Shown here: positions 10,474-21,200 of the stretch, piece by piece
Layout: each line of letters starts with the position of its first letter
Numbering within the stretch: position 1 is the stretch's first letter
NCBI GenBank assembly: GCA_004764695.1
Contig: SMSO01000033.1
Location: forward strand, 2,681,001-2,745,000
Length of the DNA: 64,000 nt
Source: Schizochytrium sp. TIO01
Taxonomy: Eukaryota; Sar; Bigyra; Thraustochytrida; Thraustochytriidae
Direction: 5' to 3'
Notes under the pieces: model-generated
Database searches by the model: none
What the model was told of the DNA's origin: nothing
Seen by the model: the letters and a program-made list of their open reading frames with translations, nothing else
Translations under genes and position numbers: made by a program

Positions 10474-11115
10474 ATGCTTGCAGCGTCTGCCATGAGTGGG
10501 GCTAGACGCCTTTTCACAAACTGGCAAGCTCGTAGGAGTATTCGAGTCCCAAATGGCGCTACGAAGCTTTCTTTGCGCAAGAATCTTGGGCATCTCCAGA
10601 TCTGCAGTCAAAGTGTAGTACTTGCAACGCACGAAGGGTTTCGTACACAATCATCTCGAATGTTCTCGTCTGGAGGAGCCGAAGAAGAGGATTCTGAAGT
10701 GCCTCAAAGCGTCGATGTGCCGCAGGGTGCAATTAGATTCAAGGCTGTGCGGTCCTCAGGTCCTGGAGGTCAAGCTGTGAACAAACAGTCTACATGCGTG
10801 GAGGCGCGGGTGAATCTGTACGAGGCGTACTGGCTGCCAAATGATGCTCGGGAGAGGCTCATGGAGAATGAGAAGAACCGTATTAACAAGGATGGGGACC
10901 TCTTCGTGGTTGTCCAGCAGGAACGGACTCAAGAGGCAAATAAGCGCATTGCACAAAAACGTATGCAGGAGATCCTCGATGCCTCGCTGATCGAACCCAA
11001 GGAGCGAGACATGTGGACTGGTCTGGCAGATGTAACTAAGGAAAAACGCAAAGAAGGCAAAAGGTTTCGTTCGAAAATCAAGCAGGCTCGGAAAGTCACA
11101 AAATTTGACTGGTAA
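10474..11115 (+). CDS. Mitochondrial class I release-factor-like peptidyl-tRNA hydrolase (ICT1/ArfB family)
   Basis: 213 residues from the first ATG; the frame extends 33 codons upstream without an ATG. The first ~40 residues are rich in Arg/Ser/Ala and lack acids (MSGARRLFTNWQARRSIRVP), as expected for a mitochondrial presequence. Residues ~85-200 are the release-factor catalytic domain, with GPGGQAVNKQST carrying the GGQ at 98-100 that hydrolyses peptidyl-tRNA. It then continues through NRINKDGDLFVVVQQERTQE. The tail is basic (KRKEGKRFRSKIKQARKVTK), as in ICT1/MRPL58 and bacterial ArfB, where it sits in the empty mRNA channel of stalled ribosomes. There is no anticodon-reading domain, so it should act codon-independently in rescuing stalled mitochondrial ribosomes. 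A plastid or mtRF-R/C12orf65-type paralogue is the alternative. Confidence 0.9.
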   Translation: MLAASAMSGARRLFTNWQARRSIRVPNGATKLSLRKNLGHLQICSQSVVLATHEGFRTQSSRMFSSGGAEEEDSEVPQSVDVPQGAIRFKAVRSSGPGGQAVNKQSTCVEARVNLYEAYWLPNDARERLMENEKNRINKDGDLFVVVQQERTQEANKRIAQKRMQEILDASLIEPKERDMWTGLADVTKEKRKEGKRFRSKIKQARKVTKFDW

Positions 11116-11854
11116 TTTACCTGTAAACTCCACGCAGTATTTGTCACCTTGCCGGTGCTAATGCTGCCACGCCATGTACACTGCAGGTTTTGTCTTGGCA
11201 ATTATATTACCGGGAATTAATTTGATTCCTCTGTCAATATTATCCAGAACATCGAGTATACTCACACTGAGACTCTGGCTCTGGTATTTCAGCTTCTAGT
11301 TCTGGTTTTAAGCTTTAGTTCTTGAAAAGTGAAGCCTTTAATTGGGTACAGTACATTTTCATCAATTGTTGCATATATGTACTTTTGTCAATTTTTCGAT
11401 AATGAAATACTGGAATAGCTTGCACCGGCAACTATCCCCCGGACATTGTTCAAGTATTTACAACTTGTCCCGGCTGAGTTAAGCCGGGGTCTCTGACTGG
11501 AAAGATGTTTAGGTGACCTGGGTGGTAGCATCAAAAGATTCATAGAGTCGCGCGAATTAACAGGGTGCGCTCAAAGTGCACGTCTTCATATTTAGGCCAT
11601 AAAATATGGAGGTCAAAGTGCTTGATCTTCGCAGTCATCGGTCAGAAGATCTTTTCGAAAGGTAATTGTCACCGACGCTGCTTTATTGCGGAATCTCAGA
11701 GAAGTCTTGCGAGGATGTTAAATCCAACTGGAACAATATTCTGATTATTTTAAAGATAAAAAGAAACAGAGACTGTCTTACCATCTTGAAACTTGAATTA
11801 AGAGAAAATACAAATTAAAAATATATATTCATAGACAAATTACTTCGAGGGTTT
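11116..11854. other. Convergent intergenic spacer
   Basis: AT-rich spacer between the release-factor gene and the repeat-bearing gene, both ending here. I see no gene or repeat. Confidence 0.4.
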
Positions 11855-13441
11855 TTATCGTCTTGCCGTTTGTACATCATCACCTTTGATGGATCGGATA
11901 AAATTTTCAATGTTCGTATAGGAATTCTGAATGTTTTCCGGGACATAAGTGGTTTTATTTGATCCTTTTGGACCCTTTGAGCGAATGGAGACTGCACTTT
12001 CGCAGTTTATTGAACTCACTTGATTCGTATTACGAAATGAGCACTCAAGCTGGACGTTAACCGTATTTTGCCGTCCACTTTCGGGCCGGAAGAGCTTGAA
12101 GTTCTTTCCTGGACACCAACAGAGTTTAACAACAATGTGCTGTCCGTATACTTCAATTGACGAGGTATCTTTTCTTCCACTTGTTTTGCAGATGGTCCTC
12201 CCTCCGTGCGCTCCGCCAGTGCGAAGGATGTATTTTTGAAGGCGGTGTTCAATTTCCCATGAGTAGACATTTTCTACATTTTCTACACCCCCGCTTTCCA
12301 AAGCTTGCTGGAAGTTTACGATAACCTGGATTGTGTCTGGAAGCCCAGAATGGGCCAATACGATGTAGCTGAAGCGGTAATCCTTGTACGGGTAATATGC
12401 AGGTACGGAGAGGGTATCTTTCACCAAAGTCGGAGGTGAATATGGGGTTTCTCCTGGAGTGAGGCTTTCAGAGTCGTTTGGATTTGGAGGCTGGCCTCCC
12501 TGTTGACGCCGCGTTGTCCTTTGAGCTCCTGTGGATCCATGGGTTGTTGGGCTTTGACTGAGTTCCTGAGAGGATCGTAAACTTTGGGAGTGACTGCTGT
12601 CTGTTGCTGATCGGGAGCTGCCATTGCTATCAGCCACATTGCTGGAGCCTATAATTATGGAATCGTCAACAATTGTGTCGTCTCCATTGAAGGTTGTAAT
12701 ATCTTCGGGAATGAACGTTTGACTGAGTCCCTGAGAGGATGGTAAACTTTGGGAGTGACTGCTGCCTGTTGCTGATCGGGAGCTGCCATTGCTATCAGCC
12801 ACATCGCTGGAGCCTATAATTATGAAATCGTCAACAATTGTGTCGTCTCCGTTGAAGTTTGTAATATCTCCAGGAGTAGGCGAGTCTCTGTCATCGATGT
12901 CACTGGAGAATCCAGTCTCGGGGTTCCATGGATCATTGAGGTGGGTGGAAAAGATTCCATTTGGGATAGGCAGGGAGCCGAAGTGGTCTTCTGTACTTGT
13001 AAAAGGTAGTAGATAGGGTCCGTTTGAGACAGGCTGCGAGTCGAAGTGGTCTTCTGTACTTGTAAAATGTAGTAGATAGGGTCCGTTTGAGACAGGCTGC
13101 GAGTCGAAGTGGTCTTCTGTACTTGTAAAAGGTAGTAGATAGGGTCCATTTGGGATAGGCAGGGAGCCGAAGTGGTCTTCTGTACTTGTATTAGGCATGA
13201 AACCGAAGTTGTCGTCTGGGCTCGTTGTTAAGCCACCGTACATAGAGTCTTGAGGGTCATAATTATGAGCCAACGGCCCGCTTTGAAGGTTATCTTCTGG
13301 GCTGACATCAAAAACTTCGTCGTTGCCGTCGTCAAGGGGCGGTTGGTTGAAGAGGTCTGATCCAAGCTCAAGTTGACTGTGACGTTTCGGCACAGACCCT
13401 GGTTCCTGAAACCCCTGGCTAGAGAGCTCCCGCTTCGTCAT
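11855..13441 (-). CDS. Unknown protein with two internal repeat arrays and a C-terminal conserved-looking domain
   Basis: 528 residues; ATG start at 13441. The N-terminal two thirds are acidic and low in complexity. They carry about four copies of a 21-residue unit (TSTEDHFDSQPVSNGPYLLP and close variants) and two copies of a 55-residue unit that contains GDDTIVDDFIIIGSSDVADS. A Pro/Ser/Thr linker leads to a better structured C-terminal domain (~339-520) with alternating hydrophobic strands. It includes a Cys-x-Cys-Pro-Gly motif (VVKLCWCPGKNFKLF, C441/C443). That motif recalls the last strand of the p53-family DNA-binding domain, but no zinc ligands or other p53 landmarks can be matched. The acidic N-terminus plus a beta-rich C-terminus would fit a transcription regulator. 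This is a guess, and the family is unrecognised. Confidence 0.72.
   Translation of the reverse strand: MTKRELSSQGFQEPGSVPKRHSQLELGSDLFNQPPLDDGNDEVFDVSPEDNLQSGPLAHNYDPQDSMYGGLTTSPDDNFGFMPNTSTEDHFGSLPIPNGPYLLPFTSTEDHFDSQPVSNGPYLLHFTSTEDHFDSQPVSNGPYLLPFTSTEDHFGSLPIPNGIFSTHLNDPWNPETGFSSDIDDRDSPTPGDITNFNGDDTIVDDFIIIGSSDVADSNGSSRSATGSSHSQSLPSSQGLSQTFIPEDITTFNGDDTIVDDSIIIGSSNVADSNGSSRSATDSSHSQSLRSSQELSQSPTTHGSTGAQRTTRRQQGGQPPNPNDSESLTPGETPYSPPTLVKDTLSVPAYYPYKDYRFSYIVLAHSGLPDTIQVIVNFQQALESGGVENVENVYSWEIEHRLQKYILRTGGAHGGRTICKTSGRKDTSSIEVYGQHIVVKLCWCPGKNFKLFRPESGRQNTVNVQLECSFRNTNQVSSINCESAVSIRSKGPKGSNKTTYVPENIQNSYTNIENFIRSIKGDDVQTARR
12556..12880. repeat. Two tandem 165-bp coding repeats
   Basis: Two near-identical 165-bp units inside the repeat-bearing gene, in frame (55 codons). 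They differ at scattered positions only, so the duplication appears recent. Confidence 0.85.
12958..13190. repeat. 63-bp tandem coding repeats (~3.7 copies)
   Basis: Three full units and one partial unit of a 63-bp (21-codon) repeat. The outer two copies share one sequence type and the inner two another, a pattern expected from duplication of a pair or from gene conversion. Confidence 0.9.
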
Positions 13442-15226
13442 GTTGTATATCTCAATACCTCCAATGCAAGGAATCTCAATGCAGGGGATCCTGGCAGTCC
13501 AACAATTTCTGCAGAGACTATTTTCTTGAGCTCGAAGTTTCCGGTCTGCCGGCAGGGGCTAGAACCCGCTTTCTACTATAACATAGGGCTATCATACATT
13601 AGACATGCCTACAAAGTAAAAGGGTACCTGTATCTATTAGTCTGCATATAAACAACATTGAGGTCGATCAAAATCGAGGCAGATTTAGCTATACTTTTAT
13701 TATTATACCCCACCTCCAGCTTTGGACCTCATACATTCATATTGACTCGTCTCGCATACTGGGGGGCAATACGGGATTCATGTAAACCAGCAAATCTGGA
13801 AGAACTTTCTGCACACCAAAAGCGCTGCGATCGAGCCAAGCAAGCAACTTGAGCCTTGGAAAGATCCCATTGCTTTACGCTGACCAGAGCTTAAAGAGTG
13901 ACGATTGTATTGATTGCTTCTACGAGATCTCTGATGAAACATGCAAAGTACTACTTACTACCTAATCGAGACTATAGCATCCTAGCACGTGTCGAAAAGA
14001 AAACGTGCTGCTACAAATGAATCGAGTTCACTGCTCCAAAGAAGCTCGACGGTCTTCAAGCCGTCTCGAAGCGAAGCGACCTGGGAAGGCCGCCAGGTGC
14101 TGCGGCCACACGATGCACAGCCCGAAGTCGAGCGTGTAGGTGATTAATTAGACGAAAGCGGAAGGTTCGCTCGGCCAGCGCATGCACCACGGCCACTTGC
14201 GAAATCGAGCGGGCGGAGCACTGTACGACATAGTAGCGGAGTCCTAAGCCGTCTCTGGTGCCCATTACCCGAAGGTAGCTAGATTCTAGGGTACCTTCTT
14301 CGCAACACTACAAAGAGTACTCATACTCAGGTAGGTGCTGCTTGCTTGCCTACTTGAAGGCCCCAGATCAGAGCTAGACAACATTGCCTGGTTGGTTTAT
14401 TGGCTCAGCGTCTGCAGCGATCTTTTGCTCGTGACACACTAGTGCTACGATGGTGTACTTTCTCCAATACGAAAGGAGCCTTCACACTCTGACTAGTCAC
14501 AGGTCACTCCTGTCAATGCTTTGATTGATTGAAGTAGAGTGTCGTCCTACTAAGTAAGGTTAGTAATAATTTTGATTAAACAATTGAGAAATGAAGCAAA
14601 AGGCCTAAAAAAGAGTTAAACTTTGAACTATTTGCTACGGTGTCTTACAAGGCCAGGTAGAGAGGTAGCTATTTGAAGGCAAGTCTTTAGAACGGTCAAT
14701 GTTTAGATATCTATCGAGGTAGTGAGTAGGTAGGTAGGCCACGCTGAAAGACGTAGTAGCTTGTCCTTGTCCTTAGTTTCATGTAAAGGAGAATCCCCTC
14801 TTTCACTTTCACGTTTCGAAAGCATTGCAAAACCCAAGCTACAACACACATTACAGCAATCCAAGTAGAACCAAAGCTGCAATATTTCTTGAGTATTCGT
14901 GGTGTCACAGGAGGTGTGAGGATCACTCCACGAAGCGTATGTTGTGTTGAAAATACTGGAGAGAAAATCTTTAAGGTTCGCATTAAAATCACTGACATTG
15001 TGAGCTCGCAGTAACAGGCAGGATCTACGCAATACACGCATTAAACTGAGTAGCTTCTCCAAGGCATAACGCTGTAAAACAGGCCTTAAGACGCCTCCAA
15101 GATTTAAAAAGGTACTTAAGGACAATTAGACTTCGTGTTGACTTCGTCTTTCGATCTTGAATTCTAGTTGAGTAGAAGGTCCTTGCCAAAAGTTTATTGC
15201 AAGAATTAAACCAGAAAGCACGGAAG
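13442..15226. other. Divergent intergenic region with a GC-rich block
   Basis: About 1.8 kb between the repeat-bearing gene (-) and the LRR-kinase gene (+), holding both promoters. A block at about 14040-14275 is clearly richer in GC than its surroundings and has partly open frames on the minus strand, but I recognise no protein in it. The rest is AT-rich with no repeat of note. Confidence 0.4.
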
Positions 15227-18200
15227 ATGCCCCCTGTATTTCATATAGAAGACATTAGTCGGTTCACCGCTTTCGTTCAGTAAGTGTATCAAAGCAAGCT
15301 CATTTGGCATAGCTAGTCACATTCAAAAGTCAAAAACCTTATGTAACATCCACTAACTTCTTGCACACTTAAATTATTGAGTGACAGTCTGAGTGAAAAG
15401 AACATTGACGATGTAGGCGCCAAAGCTCTCTCTGGAGCTCTGAAGAGCTGCAAATTTCTGAGGGAATTGCGGTACGTTTGGACAGCAAGCAACAGATACC
15501 GAGATTGTATTCGCATGAGAACGGTAAAGAGTGACTTCTACTCAAAAGTACCGAAGTTCAAAATGAATTAAACAACCTAAGCACTTCCAAGCCGTGCTCG
15601 GAAACAAACGTCTGGAAGACAAGTTACAATGGCACATGGATAATCAAGATAGAAATAGCTTGGCTGACGGTGGCTTGAGAACGAGATACACAGTCTGGGG
15701 GGTAACAACATTGGTGAGGAAGGCGCCAAAGCTCTATCTGGAGCTCTAAAGAGCTGCAAAAAGCTGACCAGTTTGTGGTACGTTTGAATGGCAAGCAAAA
15801 TAATGCTGAGATTGCATCCGCATGAGAACAATGAAAATGATTTCTTTTCAGAGCAATGTCGAAAAAAGCTATCTCCAAATTGAATTCAACAACCTGAGCA
15901 CATCGAAACATGCTTGAAAGCAATTGATTGACAGCGGCATGTGAATGACCAAGATGGGAATTTCTTGGCTGACGGTGGCTTGAGAACGATATACACAGTC
16001 TGGCAGGTAACAACATTGGTGATGAAGGCGTCAGAGCTCTCTTTGGGACTCTGAAAGACTGTGAACATTTGAAAATTTTGGGGTACGTTTGAATGGCAAG
16101 CAGCAAATACGGAGCCCGTGTTCGCATGAAATCGCAACGAGGATTTCTTTTCAGAGCAATATTAAAAATACCAGTCTCCACAATGCATTAAATCACCTGA
16201 GCACATCTAAACATGCTTGAAAGCAATTGATTTACAGCGGCACATGAATAATCGAGATGGGAATAGCTTGGCTGACGGTGGCTTAAGAACGATATACACA
16301 GTCTGGGGGGCAACAACATTGGCGAAGAAGGCGCCAAAGCTCTCTCTGGAGCTCTGGAGAGCTGTAAAAACCTGGCCTTTTTGCAGTACGTTTGAACAGC
16401 AAGCAAAATATGCTGAGATTGTATCCGCATGAGAACGGTAAAGATGATTTCTTTTCAGAGCAATATCGAAAATACCAATCTCCAAATTTAATTAAATCAC
16501 CTGAGCACATCTAAACATGCTTGAAAGCAACTGATTCACAGCGGCACATAAGTAATCGAGATGGGAATCGCTTGGCTGACGTTGGCTTGAGAACGATATA
16601 CACAGCCTTGAAGGCAACAACATTGGAGTTGCAGGCGCCAAAGCTCTATCTGAAGCTCTAAAAGACTGCGAAAAGCTGACCGATTTGTAGTACGTTTGAA
16701 TGGCAAGCAAAATATGCTCCTGAGATTGTATTCGCATGAGAAGCGCAACGAGGATTCATTTTTAGAGCAATATCGAAAATACCAGTCTCCACAATGAATT
16801 AAATCACCTGAGCACATCGAAACATGCTCGGAAGCAATTGATTCACAGAGGCACTTGAATGATTAAGATGGGAATTCCTTGGCTGACGGTGGCTTGAGAA
16901 CGAGATTCACAGCCTAACTGGGAACAACATTGGAGATGAAGGCGTCAAATTTCTCTCTGGGACTCTGGAGAGCTGCGAAAATTTGACAGAATTGGAGTAC
17001 GTTTGAATAGCAAGCAGCAAATACTCAGATTGTATTCGCATAAGCACCGCAATGAGGATTTCTTTTCAGAGCAACATCGAAAATACCAGTCTCCACAATG
17101 AATTAAATCACCTGAGCACATCTAAATATGCTTGAAAGCAATTGATTCACAGCGGCACATAAGTAATCGAGATAGGAATCGCTTGGCTGACGTTGGCTTG
17201 GGAACGATATACACAGCCTTGAAGGCAACAACATTGGCGATGTAGGCGCCAAAGCTCTCTCTGGAGCTCTGAAGGACTGTGAAGGTTTGACAGAATTGTA
17301 GTACGTTTGAATAGCAAGCAAAATATGCTGAGATTGTATTCGCATAAGTACCGCAATGAGGATTTCTTTTCAGAGCAACATCAAAGTACAAAGATCCACC
17401 ATGAATTAGATCACCTGAACACATCTAAACATGCTCGGAAGCAATTTATTCACAGAGGGACATGAATAATCATGATGGGAATAGCTTGGCTGACGTTGGC
17501 TTGAGAACTGTTGACACAGCCTTGAAAGGAACAACATTGGAGATGACGGCGCCAAATCTCTATCTAAAGCTCTGAAGAGCTGTAACAATTTGACCGATTT
17601 GTTGTACGTTTGAATGGCAAGCAAAATATGCTCCTGAGGTTGTATTCGCATGAGAAGCGCAACGAGGATTTCTTTTCAGAGCAACATCGACAATAACAAA
17701 ATCCACAATGAATTAAATCACCTGAGCACATCTAAATATGCTTGAAAGCAACCGATTCACAGCGGCACATAAGTAATCGAGATGAGAATAGCTTGGCTGA
17801 CGTTGGCTTGAGAACGATATACACAGCCTTGAAGGAAACAACATTGGCGAAGAAGGCGCCAAAGCTCTCTCTGAAGCTCTGGAGAGCTGCAAAAATCTGA
17901 CGGTATTGCGGTACGTTTGAACAGCAAGCAAAATATGCTCCTGAGATTGTATCCGCATGAGAACGGTAAAGATGATTTCTTTCCAGAGCAATATCGAAAT
18001 TACCAATCTCCAAATTGATTTAAATCCCCTGAGCACATCTAAACATGCTTGAAAGCAACTGATTCACAGTGGCACATGAGTAATCGAGATGGGAATCTCT
18101 TGGCTAACGTTGGCTTGAGAGCGAGCTACACAGTCTGAGTGATAACAATATTGGCGATGTAGGCGCCAAAGCTCTTTCTGGGGCTCTGGAGAGCTGCAAA

Positions 18201-21200
18201 AATCTGACAAGTCTGCGGTACGTTTCGTTGGAAAGCAGCAAATTCTGAGACCATGCTTTTATGAGAATAGCGAGAGGTGTTTAAGCACAAGATGCAAAGA
18301 TGTAATGCACGCTAGGACGAAGATGGTGTACAACGCTGAGAGAAAGCTACTTGCGTGTCCAAATCTGCGATCTAGATACTGACTATATCTTATGAACAAG
18401 GAGCACAGTCTTGAAAGTAACAACATCAGCATCAAAGGTGCTATGACTCTTTTTGTAGCACTAGGAGGTCACAAGAGACTGAAAGAATTGAAGTACGTTT
18501 AATTGATTACAACAAACAACCTTTTCTTCTCAAAGGGAAGATCGAAGTAGAGTGGAAGCAAGAAAACGATTTTCAATTTCGAACAAAATCTGAACCCTCG
18601 AATTCTGCAGAGAACGACAGATTTTACATTACAGTAGGAAATAGTGAAAGAGTTGAAGTGTTTGAGGTGATGCTGGTGGCGCATAAATGATTAAGGTGAA
18701 TATGGTTTGACTGACTTCGTTTGACCACCACAATGTAGTCTTTTACACAACGCAATCAGGATTGAGGGTAGTAAGGCCCTCGCGGATATTCTACATGAAG
18801 TATGTCCTGCTTTTCAGATTTCGTAAGTGCCATTTCCTCTGTCGGTAATAGTTTGTGCAGAATCGTCCTGGCTTCATTTACCTGATTCGGTTGAGTCGAT
18901 AGATCATGTCTACAGCATAGATGGTTGTTCTCACATTTATCTGATTAGTTTTAATTATCATGATGCAGGTCCGAGTTTGATAAACTTCCCATCCACAAAA
19001 ACCTAATCGCAACTTTGTCTCTTGGGAATGACCCAAGTGAAATATCTACTTATGGTGTGAATGCATCTTCGTAAGTTCCCTGTGTTGCTAAAGAGTTAAT
19101 TCTTTAAGATATGGCCGTCAAGATTTCAAGTATCCCTGACCCGCTCGTTTATACATTCATACACTATTTAGAGATCAACTAGACAATCCCAACGCGAGCT
19201 TCTCTGATGTAATAGAGTTCGCCAGAAAGATCTCCAATCTTCGCACAAGTGTTGGAGGAGTAAGAGGAGAATCCATGCGCGCCAGTATTGACGTGCTTAA
19301 AGAATACGTCACGGCTCCAATTTCATCTGCAATCCAGCGCTATATTGAGCAGTTGAGGCTTCGACAATTTTTTGGAGACATTGCAAATGCAAAGGCTTGC
19401 CTGGAAACACTTCAGGAGAAGATTCGGAAGAGCCCTCCATCCGAGCTGTTGCCTAGTCTCATAAAGGAGCGAGACGCTGAAAAAGTACGCTTACAATCAC
19501 TCATGCAAACCGTATCCCCTTGGCTCCGGGAGAAAAGCTGCGAAAAAGACGAAGACTTAATGCGAGGACTGAAAGCAAAACTTCAAAATGTATCTGAGAA
19601 TCTGGACACAAGCGATGCGTCTCTCCGTCAAGAGACATTCGAAAATGACTTGCAACAAATTGAAGAGCTCGAAGACCGTGTCAAGGCATGGCTAGAAGAG
19701 CGTAAGACGAGAAGTGAGTCAGCGTCTGCCTTTAAACAGCAGAGTATGCAAGCTCTTGAAAAGCTAACATCCCGGGCATCTGAATTAGGTCTCGGAGATG
19801 TTTTCACTCTTGCTGTTGGAACGCCTGAAAAAGCTACAGATATAGAGGGAGAGCTACTGAGTCTTCGGGGTGCCCTTCAGGAAGAACTCAATTTTCTACA
19901 AGACGATACCCTAGAGGTGCAGATGAAGGAGCTGCTTTCGACGGTCAGCTGTATTCTCAGGAATTTTGAAAATTTAGCTGAAAAAAAAGGTTTTGATGAG
20001 ACGGCCTTTCATTCACCCAAGGCTCTTATTGACTTTGTTTTGTTGGGTTCTCGTGAACCAAACCTTTTGCACCTTGAGCAACTATATAAAAAGCTCGAAC
20101 TTTCGCGGGATGCTATAGAGATCCTGAATAGCTTGAAAAGGGTCAAAGATCTTGCAGAGAAGGATGCAAAGGCGAATACAGAGCACTTTAAAACCCTGAT
20201 TGCACAGCAAGAGATGATTCTCTCAGACGGGACTCCTATTGAGCTGAGTAAAAGAATTCGCCATAAGCTTGCTGAAACATTGCAGCATGCGCAAGAGCAT
20301 TTTCCGGAGCTACTGAAAGACAATGATTGGTTAGAAAGACTGCATGTAAGTGCAGAAGATACTTTTGAAGTAGCTCGCTCGGGGCTCTGGTTGGCGAATG
20401 TAAAAGTCTCGGACTACCAGTTTGTTGGAGAGCCTCTCGCATCTAGAGGCGGCAAGATGGTACAAAAGATACTCGACACCCATGGTCGAACTTTCGTTCT
20501 TAAACAATTTCAGCTCGGAGATATGAGCCAATCCAAAGCGTTTTACAGACAAGTTGCGAATCTAGGAAAGGTGGCGTCGCCGCACGTGATCCAAATCATC
20601 GGTGCTTTTGTAGATGCCCCCGCTCCCGGAATGCCGCCGCGAGGATGCATTGTAATGCCTTACTATGAGCATGGTGACCTAGCCAAATGGATTGTTGAGC
20701 ATACTAATGAAGACAAAGCGGTTCGTGATCGGCTTGCAACAGGCTTGCTTATTGGAATTGCAGAATTCCATGCGCACGGAATCGTGCATTGTGATATCAA
20801 ACCAGAGAACATTTTTCTCACAAGTAACGGAACTCCATTGCTTGGTGATTTTGACGGCATAAAACTCGCAGACTGTACAGCAACGTACACGTCTCTTCAA
20901 GCTACACCGCATTATATTGCCCCTGAGTTACGGAATGGGCCGGTAGATGTATTGAAAACAGCGATGGACATGTATTCGGTGGGTGTCGTGTTGGAAGACC
21001 TGTATCCTGACCCAACTCCTGAAATGCTAGAACTTATTAATTTGCTTAAAGTAGCCGACCCTGATCAGCGCCTCAGTGCTTGTGAAGCGCTCCAGCACAA
21101 AGCATTTGGCGCTACAGAAATTGCCGTGGAGACGTGCCTTGTGTGTATGGAGGAAATCAAAATTTCTGAAGGGACGAGTTGCGAGAAGGGAGACTTTCTT

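Noticed and set aside
14703-15125. 140-codon minus-strand frame upstream of the LRR gene
   Set aside because: It has no ATG at its 5' end and no recognisable domain.
15577-18036. A ladder of ~80-codon minus-strand open frames repeated every ~305 bp
   Set aside because: They are shadows of the plus-strand LRR cassettes. The plus-strand exons have constant 84-nt length, GT-AG borders, constant phase and an LRR consensus that runs in frame into the kinase.
15388-18492. CRISPR-like or satellite array
   Set aside because: The unit (~305 bp) is far too long, there are no short identical repeats with unique spacers, and the conserved 84-nt part codes for LRRs.
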